The notes under the pieces were generated by a model. It saw only the letters and a list, made by a program, of their open reading frames with translations. It did no database searches and was not told where the DNA came from. A stretch of 64,000 bases of DNA from Helianthus annuus (lineage: Eukaryota; Streptophyta; Magnoliopsida; Asterales; Asteraceae). The stretch is taken from the NCBI RefSeq assembly GCF_002127325.2, contig NC_035440.2:73345819-73409818 (forward strand), given 5' to 3'. Positions 41,655 through 53,737 of this stretch are shown piece after piece (position 1 is the first letter of the stretch; each line of letters starts with the position of its first letter). Position numbers and translations under genes: made by a program.

Positions 41655-41656
41655 AG

Positions 41657-41674
41657 TTGGCGCCCACCGTGGGG
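41657..41674 (+). other. Primer binding site of the Tat element
   Basis: TTGGCGCCCACCGTGGGG begins 2 nt after the LTR. Similar sites recur in Tat/Ogre-type elements. Confidence 0.85.
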
Positions 41675-41735
41675 CTACGCCACTATTTTTTCAAAAAAAG
41701 ACCTAGTAGCGTAGCACCATTATCCTGAAGTTACC

Positions 41736-43971
41736 ATGTCAGAAAGTGGATCCCCTGGAGAGGTGAATCAAGTTCCTAACACTTCTACCCCGGGTACTAG
41801 TCAAACTCATGTGGCTATACGAACTTCTTTTTCGACTCCGGTAAGCACTCCCGAGTTTCTCACTTTCAACACTCCAACTCCATCCAGATCCGGGGTCCCT
41901 TCCCCCAATGTTGGTGTCTCTAGCACCCCCTCACATGTTGAACTCACCCCTGAAGGGGTCGCTAACAACTTTCTTGAGTTAAGGTCTCTCCTCAACCAAT
42001 ATGTGAGTAGGGAAAGGGACAAGGGAGTGAGGATTCGTTTGGATTATGATGAGCCAGAACCAACACTATCTCCTGGGCCTCCTATCCCACCTTTTGCATC
42101 CAGGGATGAGGCTGGTCCCAGTAATCCTCCTCCAAACCCTAACCCATATTTATCCGCAAGGCCAAATCCTACAGCATATCATCTCTTCTCATCTCAACCA
42201 GCCACAAATGGTGCTCCTTTGGGCCATGAGCTGACACTTGATCAGCTCCTACAGTCCCCAGTGACTAGCATTTCGCCCTCAACAACAACCTCATGGGAAC
42301 AGGCCCTGTCTGTGCTCCCTTTGGCACGAAGCGCCGTTATGAGTACTCCCTTGGGAATTAACTGCTCAGTTGCACCCGGAAGCCTTCAAGGCTTCAACAT
42401 CATGCCCCAGATGATGGCCAGCCTCCCGTGGCAGCACTTCATCAATCAAGTGTTGGCCACTCAAGGGAACAATAATAATAGCAACAGGGCGGGTGCAAGG
42501 GTTGAAGAAGATTTGGCCAAGCCTTATAAACCAAGTAACCTCTCATGCTTTTCACAGCAGATAGCCGATTATGATTTCCAAACAAAAATCAAAATGCCAG
42601 CCCACATCAAAACGTATGATGGGACTGAAGATCCTGAAGACCATCTTCAGATCTTCACTGGCGCCGCAAGAATTGAAAAATGGTCAAATGCAAAATGTTG
42701 TTTAATGTTCATGCAAACCCTTGTTGGATCAGCCAGAATCTGGTTCAACGATTTACCGCTCGAAGCGTTCGAAGCTTCGATGACCTCGGCAAGGGATTCC
42801 TGGCCAACTTCTCCCAACAAAGGCGGTATGTTAAAAACGCAACAGTGATCTTTCAGATCAAACAGAGAGATGATGAAAGCCTTTAAGAGTTCATAGAAAG
42901 ATACAAAAAAGAAGGTCTAACTTATGTAGGGGCAGACGAAAAAATGAGAGTGGCTGGTTTATGAATGCCATCACATCCAAATATCTCACAAGAGATTTCA
43001 ACAAATCCCTGCCCAAGACCTTGGAATAAGCTCTCGAAAGGGCTGAAGCCCACATCCGGGGAGAGGAGGCAGTAGACATTAAAGAGCAAAGGAAAAGAGG
43101 ATCCAGCTGGCGAGGCAATAGCCCAGCTAGAAAAAGAGGAAACTTCAACTCCTATGACAGACGCCAAAAGGGTTCAGACAATCGAAGGTCTGAAGGCCGG
43201 AACCCTTCCAGCAGGGAAAAAGACATGAGTTTCACACTTCTCACCAAGACTCCTCAAGAAATCCTGGCAACAGAAGAAGTCAAGCAAAACTTTTGGCCTC
43301 CTATGCCTCTCCCCAAAAGCAGAAAAAACGAAAACTCCACACAATACTGTGAATTCCATGAAGAAAAGGGTCACCACACCAATGATTGCTTCCAGCTTAA
43401 GAAAAGGATTGAAGAAGCTGTTAAGTCTGGAGAACTTGCTCACTTGGTGAAAGGGGTAAGGGACAAAATGGCTGAAGGAAAGGGCAAGGAAGTCAATATG
43501 GTGGATTTTGATGGAAGGGTTCCACACAAGAGGCAACGGTTGGAAGCTTGGGAGCTTCAGTGTGTTTGCTTTCCCCCGACAGAGAAAGACCCTCTTTCAA
43601 ACCCTCTTGTGGTAGAATCAACTGTGGGAACGCTACAAACAAGCAGGGCATACATAGACACTGGGGTTGCCACTGAAATCATGTTCGAAAAGTTCTTCAA
43701 CCGTTTGAGCAATGAAGAACGTTCAAGGCTTCAACCCTCTAGGACCTCCATAAAAGGTATCACTGATATACCCCTTAAGCCTTTAGGGCAACTGACGCTT
43801 AATGTTCGTTTCAGCGAAGGTCAGAAGGAAAGAATCCAACCACTCACCTTTGTGGTTATCAACATACCTTCGAACTATGATGTGATCATTGGAAGGCCGG
43901 GGCAGTGTGCATTCTATATGGTCGTGTCTGTTGGCCATGGCACAGTCAAATTTCCCACCGAGAGGGGATAA
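41736..43971 (+). pseudogene. Tat element gag and protease (broken)
   Basis: ATG at 41736. A disordered Pro/Ser-rich N-terminus (residues 1-260) precedes the capsid domain (MPAHIKTYDGTEDPEDHLQIF, about 42595). A frameshift near 42795 moves the frame. Stops lie at about 42882 and 43028, and another frame change near 42958. From 43225 the frame is open with a zinc-knuckle-like CEFHEEKGHHTNDC (43350-43391) and a retropepsin region with AYIDTG (about 43650) and YDVIIGRPG (about 43880). It stops at 43971. The protein would form particles and process the polyprotein if intact. It is not. Confidence 0.85.
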
Positions 43972-46900
43972 CAACCCTTCTACCTTCTCAGGAGGCCTAC
44001 CTGGTTGAAGGTGAAAGTTTCAAAAGTGAAGAAGACAAACAAAGGCTAATCATAAATCCTAAGTACCTTGAACAGAGAATAAGGGTCAATCCAAGCCTTT
44101 CGCAAAAAACCCTCTCGTATCTTGAAAAGTTACTAACAAATTACAGCGATGTCTTCGCTTGGTGTCCCGAAGATATGACAGGGATCCCTTGAAGCATTGC
44201 TGAACATGAGTTAAGAATACCACCAGATGTCAAGCCTGTGGTCTAAAAGAAAAGAATTCTAGCACCTGAGAGAAGCCTGGCTGCTTGCCAAGAAGTTGAA
44301 AAGCTTTTGTCAGCCGACATTCTCCGAGAAGTCAAGTACCAATCATGGGTTGCAAACCCGTTTATGGTCAGAAAGCCAGACAACTCCTGGAGGATGTGCA
44401 TAGACTTCAAGGACCTTAACAAGGCTTATCCCAAGGATTGCTACCCACTACCAGAAATTGATCTCAAGGTTGACTCCCTCACCGGTTACCCTTTCAAGTG
44501 TTTTCTTGATGCTTACAAAGGGTACCATCAAATACTCATGAAAGAAGAAGATGAAGAAAAGACAGCGTTCCACACTGATAAAGGAATCTTTTGTTATCAA
44601 AAGATGCCTTTTGGCCTCAAAAACGCTGGAGCAACCTACCAACGTCTAGTGGACAAAGCGTTTGCAAACCAAATTGGCAAAAACATGGAGGCATATGTCG
44701 ACGACTTGGTGATCAAAAGCAAGACGGAGTATCAAATGCTCGATGACATTCAAGAAACTTTCAACAACCTCAGAAAGGTTAACATGAAACTCAACCCTGA
44801 AAAATGTTCATTTAGGTTTGAGGAAGGGAAGTTCTTGGGTCATATTGTTGGGAAACAAAGCATCAAGGCTAATCCAAACAAGGTGAGAGCTGTTCTTGAA
44901 ACCAAGCCACCAAAAACCAAGAAGGAGGTTGAAAGCTTAAATGGGAAGCTTGCAGCCTTGAAGCATTTTACCTCAAAGTTGGCGGAAAGGTCTCTCCCCT
45001 TTTTCAAAACGCTCAAGGGTTGCACCGATAAGAAAGACTTCAAATGGACTGAAGAGGCTGAAGAAGCCTTTAACCAAATGAAGCAACACCTAGCTTCCCT
45101 ACCTGACATGGCAACCCCAGAAACGGGAGAATTGATCTCAGTATACCTCTCAGTTGCTGAAGAAGCAATAAGCGCGGTCCTCACCATTGAACGAGATAAA
45201 ATCCAGGTACCCGTTTATTTCTTCAACAAAACTCTAAAATTGGCTGAAACCAAATATCCTCCTCTGGAAAAACTTGCCCTAGCCATAGTTCAAACAGCTA
45301 GAAGGCTTCGAAGGTATTTCCAAGCACACCCTATACAAGTGGTCACCGACCAACCTATTAGGAGTGTGCTTGAAAAACCAGAAAACTCGGGACGATTAGC
45401 CAAATGGGCAGTGGAACTATGTGAACATAACATCACCTATGTCCCAAGAAAAGCCATCAAAGCCCAAGTATTGGCTGATTTCATTGTAAAAGTCCCTAAG
45501 CAAACCGTCACTGAAGTGAACACGGTTGCCACTGAACCCTCAAATCTTGAAGCCTGGAAGCTTTTTACTGATGGGGCTTCAAGCATTGAAGGGTCAGGGG
45601 CTGGGCTTATTCTGATCAACCCAGAAGGGTTAGAATTCACATACACTCTTCGCTTTGATTTTCAGACAACCAACAACGAAGCTGAATACGAAGCACTGAT
45701 AGCTGGTTTAAGACTGGCTAAAGAAATGAAGGTCCAGAAGCTTGAAGTGTTCACGGATTCGTTGCTGGTATCAAGGCAGGTGAATGATAGCTACATTGCA
45801 AAGGAAACCAACATGAAAAGGTACAAAGAAAAATCCAAAGAATTGATGAATACCTTCCAAATGTGTACAATCAAACAGATTCCGAGGTCTCAAAATAAGA
45901 AGGCTGATGCCCTCAGCAAATTAGCTTCTCTTACCTTCGCTCACCTCACTAAAAAGGTGCTGGTGGAGGTGCTAAAAGCTCCGTCAATTGATGAGTTAGA
46001 AGTTCAAGACGTAGTCACCGATGAAGATCCAAATTGGATGACTCCAATTAAGAAGTTCCTTAAAAATGGTGAATTTCCTAATGACCAAACAAAGGCTGAA
46101 AGGGTTAAGATCAAGGCAAGGCAATATGTTCTACAAGGTGAGACCCTATACAAAAAGGGTTACCTCGCACCCTTGCTAAGATGTGTTGGTCCCGAGCAAA
46201 GTCAATATTTGGTCAAAGAGGTTCATGAAGGTATATGTGGAGCTCATTTTGGAGCTATATCGGTGGTTGCCAAACTTATGAACCTCGGGTACTTTTGGCC
46301 CTCAATGCACCGCGACACCACTGAGCTGCTAAGGAAATGTGATGCTTGCCAAATTCATGCACCAGTCCCAAAAAGTCCCAAACATGATCTGGTCCCAATA
46401 ACCTCAGCATGGCCATTTTATAAATGGGGGATGGACATTGTCGGCCCATTCCCCCCAAGCAAAGGTGGAGTAAAATTTCTGTTGGTAGCCATAGATTATT
46501 TCACCAAGTGGCCTGAGGTTAAACCGCTTGCAAAAATCACGGGCAAACAAATCATCGACTTTGTTTGGGAAAACATTATTTTCCATTACAGATTGCCGGG
46601 AGTTCTTGTCACCGACAATGGAAAGCAATTTGCTGAGAAGCCTTTCAGCGTTTGGTGCAAAGAATACAGGATCAATCAAGTTTTTAGCTCAGTAGCATAC
46701 CCGCAATCAAATGGTCAAGTTGAGAGAACGAATCGAAGCATAGTGGAAGGTTTCAAAACCAGATTGGGAAGATATGAAAGCAACTGGCTTGAAGAATTGC
46801 CAAGTGTTCTATGGGCCATAAGAACAACTGAAAAAACAAGCCACAAAAGAACACCCTATAGCTTGGTATTTGGGTCTGCAGCCGTAATTCCAGCTGAAAT

Positions 46901-47254
46901 AGGAGTTGTAACACAACGAATTGTCAACATGGATACCAAGAGACCATGTTGAACTTACAACTCCTAGAAGAAGCACGAGACCAAGCTGCAATTCAAGAGG
47001 CCAAGTACAAGCAACGAATTGAAGCCTACTACAACAGGAGAGTAAAAAACGAACGTTTCAAGCCAGGAGACCTGGTGCTCAGAAACAACGAAGCTAGCAA
47101 AAAAGAAAACCAAGGAAAGCTCGGTCCTAAATGGGAAGGCCCGTATACCATCCTTGAAGCACATAAGGGTGGATCTTACAAGCTAGCAGACTCAGAGGGT
47201 AAAAGGCTTGCAAGGCACTGGAATGGAAAAACCTTGAAAAAGTTTCATGTCTAA
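43972..47254 (+). pseudogene. Tat element RT, dual RNase H and integrase (broken)
   Basis: The frame from 43972 carries a pre-RT region with stops at about 44190 and 44246, then 44307-46952 open. RT has MCIDFKDLNKAYPKDCYPLP and YVDD at 44694-44705. RNase H lies at about 45120-45470, and a second, archaeal-type RNase H has WKLFTDGAS (45555-45581), NNEAEYEAL and FTDSLL. Integrase has an HHCC block (HEGICGAHFG...CDACQIH), MDIVGPFP, VTDNGKQF and NGQVERTNR. A frameshift near 46945 moves the last 100 residues to 46946-47254. The tail (KFKPGDLVL-like, GPYTILEAHKGGSY) is a normal Ty3 integrase C-terminus. Confidence 0.9.
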
Positions 47255-48247
47255 ATGGGAAAGATTGGTTTGTGTTTCACAAGTTGTATTTCAAGAGTTA
47301 CACCATGAAAATCTTTTGTAAAAGCAATGTCTCTTGAATGAATGATGTTGTTGTAACAAATTTGTCTTTCTATCCTAAGAACAGGTTGAGAACCTAGCAA
47401 AAAACTCCATGGCAAGGGCCATGTAAGGGGATGAGCTCCCATGCCACATTGCTCAATAGGTTCAAGGGTTGAATGGACCTATATAAAGGGTGAGTTCCTA
47501 AATCAATACAACTCCATGAGACTTGTTATAAAAAACAAAAGGGTCTCATAGACAGGTTTGAACAGCCTACACCAAATGTTCCTTAAGCCTTAGAAAAACA
47601 ACTAACAAAGAGGCTTACGAAATCAAATGAAAACAAGAAAATGATGAATAGGATAGCTGCTATGTCTTCTTGTTAAAAATACCAAGGCTAAGTGACTGCA
47701 GCACTGAACCCTTTAAGGTATAAAAAACATAAAGACAACGCAAACTTGACAAAGACAAAGCTAAAAGAAAAGCAGAAACAGCTTAAGGAACAATGCAATA
47801 ACTTGGACAAAGTTATGAAAACTTAAGGACACAAACCAAGCAAAGTCACATCCCAAGAAGCCTTGAAGGCTTGAAGCCACATACATGGCAACTCCAAACC
47901 TTAAAGGCTTCAACCTAAATACGGGATCGCCAAAAAGCTTAAACGCTTAAAGCCAACCAAGCTACCTTAATAAAATAGATACAAGTGTAAAAAATACAAC
48001 ACAAAGAAAATAAGTTAAACATAGTAACATACCAAAGAAAGCCTTGAAAGACTTTCAACCATCCAAGCATAAGTTCTAACAAGTCCTAGTGACTTGTAAA
48101 TTCAGAAATTGTTCAAACGGCCATACAGGCCTAAAAACACAACCACATAATAGGAACCTTAAGGGTCCCTGCCAAACCTAATATTGTTTAGAGTTAATAT
48201 TACAAACCACAGATTGTTTTAAAAAAGCGCTAAGAAAGCTACGAATA
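47255..48247 (+). other. Non-coding stretch of the Tat element between pol and the antisense gene
   Basis: A-rich, no ORF above background. Repeated phrases 'gccttgaaggcttgaagcc' and 'aaggcttcaa' suggest degenerate short repeats. It may hold the converging 3' ends of the pol mRNA and the antisense mRNA. Confidence 0.6.
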
Positions 48248-50177
48248 TCATGCATCAGTAGAAGGCTTAGAAGCACCAGAACTGTTACCTTTGGCCTTCT
48301 TAGTCTTCTTGATCTTCTTAGCCTTCGAGCCCTCACCACCAACAACTGAACCCTCCAAGCTGGCATCCTTAGGAACATCAAGTTTTCCAGAAAAGGTATC
48401 TTCGCTATCTCCTGAGTAGGAACGTTTCCTTGAAAGAGAGTTAAGCACTTCAACACATCCTTCTCATTAAGACCATCTGGCTTCACTTCCTGCAAAACAG
48501 AGAGGGGCTTACCATAGCAAGAAGCAACTTGGCTCACATACGGATATGTCAACCTCTCCATTTGCTCAACGGAACCCTTGAAGACATCGGAAGCCTCAGG
48601 ACGGTACAAAGGAGATTTTTCCAGAGGAACGCCAGACTCATGAAGCTTATAACCTGTAATGAGACCTTGATGTTTACCTAGAATGAGCAGCTTAGTGTAA
48701 ACTTCACCAAGAGTGGAATTGAACTCTTTAGAGTGAAGAAGATAGGTAACAACTTGATGGAAACCCTGCTCAATAAGCCACCGGTTATCCCCAGTGGCCC
48801 GGGCAACCAAAGCCTTCAAGCCATCTTTTTCCTCCTCAAAGGCCTTTTGCTTAACAACTAAGGCCTCCCTGTCAGATTTTAGCTTCAATCTATCGGCTTC
48901 AAAACTCTTTTTGAGATCACTCATCTCAATTTCATGTCTTCTTGTCAGCTCACCTTCCTTCTTGACCCAAGCCAGCTCTTTTTCAGAAAAATTATCAATC
49001 TCCTTCTTCATAGCGGCAATCGAAGCTTTCATCTTTTCCTTCTTCTTAGAGGCCTCCTCATACTCCTGCATGCCTTTAGCAAAACGAGTAACACGTTCAG
49101 CCAACAGGGCCGAAAGGTTGCAGGAACTCAGCATCATCCTAGAAATAAGATGATCAGCCTCCATCTCAGATATAGCGCTTCGAACACCGAGAGGAGTGAA
49201 ATGAGCTAAGGCCTCAGCACAAACAACCGGGTCTTTGAAACTATCACCAACCTTAACCCCCAGTTAGGCACGTAAACCTCCTGACCCTCTGAACCTTCGA
49301 AGCTATCAACGCTCTTGACTGATGAACCTTGAATAACAGGAGTGCTACCTTTCTTAATTAACTTCTTCTTTTTGCTCGAAACAATTAACTCCTTCTCCTT
49401 ACCCTTGCTGACATCCATAGCTTGATCCGCTGACACTTCAATATCATCACTAACATCGATAGGCTCCGAACTAGAAGGCTGATCAACACCTTTCAAATGG
49501 CGTTGTGAACGACGGGTGGAACCCTTGGAAGCAGTAGCCTTGGTAAAACCTCTGACATTGGGGACATTTACATACCCGGAACCCTCGAACCTATAATCAA
49601 AACCCCTAACAACCGCATTCTCACCAGGGGTAGCAGCAACATCATAAAGCCAATGTCGGAGATATCATCGCTTTTGATAAAGTCAAGAGCAGACATAACT
49701 GCAACACAAATATAAAAACACATAAGCAAACAAAGAAACAGGAACAAAAGAGCAAGAGAAGAATAAATGCATACCCTTCCCATCTCTAATAAGCACCGGA
49801 TCCCGATTGGCCTTTTCCCACACTTTACTAAGACCCAATAACACCAACAAATGCTCAGGGAGGGGACGAAGCGTCGAAGGGCACTCCCTAAGAGATTCTA
49901 AAAACGAGTGTTTATGTCGGAAGCAGAAGGCTCTTTCGTTCAAAACGGCATATGGGTGTCTCCAAACAAGTTTAAAGGGAACAATCTCTTCTGACACCCA
50001 GAAAAACCGGTCCTTCCAGACCCCAAGTGTAGAAACCATGGACGAAACCAAACAGGTATCAACTTGAGTGGTCTCGAAGGTAAACCAATCACCATTCTTA
50101 GCAAGACGGAAGAAACGGCGAAATGCTAACAAGGATGGATCATACCCGGAGGCCCGACACAAAATTTCAAAATGTAA
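48248..50177 (-). pseudogene. Antisense gene of the Tat element (Transposase_28-type protein, broken)
   Basis: Runs opposite to gag-pol. The N-terminal block LHFEILCRASGYDPSLLAFRR...RLAKNGDWFTF (50170-50070) resembles the plant 'putative gypsy-type transposon' domain (PF04195). An intron at 49699-49774 (donor AAGG|GTATGC, acceptor TTGCAG|TT) restores a continuous phase-1 frame into VMSALDFIKSDD. Frameshifts lie near 49655, 49262 and 48440. A long coiled coil (about 49110-48780) and a Lys-rich tail ending at 48248 follow. Function is unknown; such antisense ORFs are known in Tat-lineage elements. The first exon is cut at 50178 by the neighbouring LTR. Confidence 0.75.
49699..49774 (-). other. 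Intron in the Tat antisense gene (76 nt, phase 1)
   Basis: On the minus strand, donor GGGAAGG|GTATGC, pyrimidine-rich interior and acceptor TTGTGTTGCAG|TTATG. Splicing joins VLIRDGK to VMSALDF in frame. Confidence 0.8.
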
Positions 50178-53100
50178 TGTCACACCCTGGCTTTTGCGGA
50201 AGCGTGGGATTATGTGGTGTGACTTCTTAATACCATAGCAATTATCATAACAATGCTATATGAAAATAAAACCATGATAGTCATCCATTCATCAAGTTTT
50301 AAAAGTTACCACGACAACATTGTTTAAAAGTCGACACATAAAACCAAATACAACCATGACATAAATTAAAAACAAGTTCAAACGATACGACAAAAGATTT
50401 GACTAAAAACACGGTTTAAGACTTGTAACCCGTCCAAGCAAGGGTCACTCTTCCTAAACCCGGATGACATCATTATTCCTTACGCAGCTTGACGTGATTG
50501 CATACATTGCCAGATCCACTAATTTCCTGAAATACATGTAGTTTGAAAAATCAACAAAAGTTGAGCGAGTTCATGTAAAAATGAGTATGTATAAACCTTT
50601 CATGTATAAATAAAAGTTCCTGGTATGTAGCAATAAGGAAAAAAAAGAGATCACCAATGGGTTGCAAAGCTACTGGCATGTGTGAGAAAGTGCAGGGAAA
50701 CTCAAACCTAGCAAATTTGTTACCGGGCTTCGGCTGGAAGACAAAGTCACCTCTATGGGTCGCCCCGGCCTCACGGGTGTGGGCTCGCTACACCCAAATA
50801 GATCTATCACTCTTTTGTCCCTCGGTCCTAACAACGAGGATTAATGGCCTCAAGTGTTGTACCCACCCCTCACATGATCTAGTAGTATAAACCCTCCCTA
50901 CGCTAACCATACCATGTAATAAATGCTTGTAATAATAGTCGCATGTATTTCACCCCCGAAGTATAAAACTGAAAACAGTAAAGAGAAAAGGGGGCATGAA
51001 CTCACAAAAGTGCGTAGCCTATAACGTCAACCTCAAACTCGAACTGCTGCGTGAAGACCTACACGTACTAATGTCTATTAGACGGATGGGTCGTGCCTTG
51101 GCTTAGGGTTTAACGTTTTTGGAAAAATAGTTAGGCAACTATTTCGTATTCACACTTCTTAATTATTTTATAAGTGTATTTCCTTCCCAAGGATGGGGGT
51201 ATTTATACATGTACGCTTTATAATTCCGAAAAATATATTTTAAGTCTCACTTAGAAAACATATTTTTAATCACTTGTCTAGAACATTTTAATTCCAAAAT
51301 ATATATTTTTCCAAAAAATATTATATTTTACCTCGTATATTTTCCAAAATAATACTTTATCAAAATATACGTATGAGAGTATTTTCCGAAATATACATAA
51401 GTTACGTTTTAGCGTGTCGTAAAGCAACAATACTTGTGTAACTTAAATATTTATTTTGTAAGAGCGCTAGTATTATTTTGGAGTCGTAATTTCATGGTAT
51501 TTTCAAGTTATATTATTTTTACCCTAAAAATAATATATCTAGTGCACAGAATAACAAACAATCACACAAGCGTTTTATTATAAAATATATATTCTAAATA
51601 TATATTTATCAAATTTTATTTACGAAAATCCACCTCCGGTACTTGGTAATTTTTGAAATAAAAATGATGGCAAAGTTTATTTAGAAAAATAAAGTTAAAA
51701 ATATATTTGTAAACACTTGTTAGAAAAATATTTCTAAGTGTTGAAATTTTAGAAACATTTCGCCAGAGTTTCCTTTATAAATGGAGGCGTCCATGCTTAC
51801 TAGCATATCATTTTCTTTTGTACAATCATTCAATCAATCATCATTCAACAATATACAATTTCTAATCATCAATCTTGACAAAAATAAGCATAAATCATAA
51901 ACTTATGAACTTGATATATTTATAAAAGCAAGTAGTAACTTACTAGCATGATTAGTGGGTCTTGTTACCTTTAAAAATGTGGTTAGTTTCTTAAAAACTT
52001 TATTCTTAAAGGATTTGAAGGTTTACAACTTCTAGTCATGATTTCTGAAAATATTTCTTTGTGAAATTTCTTTTTACACAAGTGTTTATACACTTGTTTA
52101 CTTACTAAAAATGAGATTAGTTTATGTAAGATCCACTTTTTAACAAAACTCATATCTTTCACTTGGTTCTTTCGAAAAACCACTCATAGATCTTTAGATC
52201 TACAAGTTTACAACTCATTTTGATCTTCATTTTTCAAGAAAGCATGTATGTAATCAAGTTCATAGCTTGTGTGTGGATGATTTCATCATCCACAACATTT
52301 TTAACCTTCACATCTTGCTAGTTCATGTCTTTAAACATGATCTAGCAAGTCTATGTGATGAATCATAACATTCTATCTAACAAACAACATACAATAAGCA
52401 TAACAACACAAGATCAACATGATTTCATCACTACTTTATCCATACTTCATCTTTAGTTAGTTTATACTTCAAGACTTTGATTATGTTCCTTAGGCTTCTT
52501 ACATTTTCATCATCCTTTTCACTATTAACCACCAAAAATATGAACAAAATGAAGATCTAAGGCACTTACTACTAGCGCAAGGCTAGGGGAGTTTCAAAGC
52601 GTAAAAGTGATGGATAAAAGAAAACGAGAGCGGTCCTTGAGCTTCCGAACACACCAAGCTTAGTTGTAGGGTCTCTTGCACCTTTGTATATGTGTAGATT
52701 GCTTGAAGGAAGCTCGAAGGTGGTGGTATGGTGGTGGCGGCCGAACCCAAAGAGAAGAGAGAGAGAAGAGTGTTGTTGTTTGATGTTGAGAAGTGAGAAG
52801 ATGGTTATCTCTCATGCTTATTTATAAACCACATTTCAACATTATCCATCATACAATATGTTTCATTAACCAACAACATTGGAATAAAATATTGAAAAGA
52901 AACAAAGGGTGGGTCACCCTATGGTGACCGTCGCCCAAGGAGGGGGGGGGGGTATGGGGTTGGGTTGTGATGGATCTAGTTACTAATTTAGTTAGGATTT
53001 AAGTGTTAAGTTAGAATATTAAGGTGTGTTATGCAATATAAGGTGTGTTAGGGTGTTCGGAGACCCTAACTAGCTCAGAAAAGTGAAAACAATGTGTTTG

Positions 53101-53702
53101 GTAATATTTTTATGTTTCGGGTAAAGTCTGGTTGTTCGGTTGGGTGTTGATCCTATAAAGTGCTAAATTAATTCATAAAGTGTCTTTTATAATATTTTTA
53201 GTGACACATTAAATTCCCAACACTTTGGAAAGTGTCTAGGACTATTTTGCCAAGTTTTGCACTTTACTAGCATTGTTAAATGCTGAATTTTGGTTATTTA
53301 GTGCAGAATTCTGCACTTAAAGTATGTTTTAGGCACTTCCGGACACTATAACTATCACCTAGTGACGCAGTTTTATGGTCCTCACCTCCCTACACTCCCT
53401 ACTAGTGTAGTATTCTATTCCTGGCTCACACTGGCCTCAAAAACAATGTCTGTCTAAGTGCTGGCATTGTCAGCATGTCTCTGGGTTATCCGCTCACTGT
53501 GCTAACTGTGCTTTGTGCATCAAGTTTGTCACTAATGTTTGTGCATAAATAATAGAGTGACAGTATAAAATGTGATGCATGGGTATGTATGTATTGGAAA
53601 ACAGAAAGCAGTTTAATCACAGTTGTAATCAAGCACAGTTATTAAGCATAAATTAATTATTCATTAACTGTACGGATACCTGGAATTGTGAGGGTTGTCA
53701 CA
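50178..53702 (-). repeat. 3' LTR of the 50178-58316 element (3525 bp)
   Basis: On the minus strand TGTGACAACCC...CAGGGTGTGACA, following the polypurine tract. Unusually long; no ORF of note. Contains AT-rich tracts (51120-51780) and a poly-G run at about 52943-52952. No nested insertion could be delimited by eye, though one cannot be excluded. Confidence 0.75.
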
Positions 53703-53716
53703 TTCTCCCCCCGCTA
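53703..53716 (-). other. Polypurine tract of the 50178-58316 element
   Basis: On the minus strand AGCGGGGGGAGAA directly before the 3' LTR, like the tract of the 1992-11117 element. Confidence 0.8.
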
Positions 53717-53737
53717 TGAAAATTTCGTCCCAAAATT

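Larger units (their letters stand above)
41036..50177 (+). mobile_element. Tat-lineage Ty3 retrotransposon, left part
   Basis: LTR 41036-41654, primer site TTGGCGCCCACCGTGGGG, gag, protease, RT, RNase H, a second (archaeal-type) RNase H and integrase (to 47254). A long 3' region carries an antisense gene. It is cut at 50178 by the 3' LTR of another Ty3 element; its remaining 3' portion would lie beyond the right edge. Dual RNase H, this primer site and the antisense ORF are typical of Tat (Retand-like) elements. Many stops and frameshifts show it is inactive. Confidence 0.88.
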
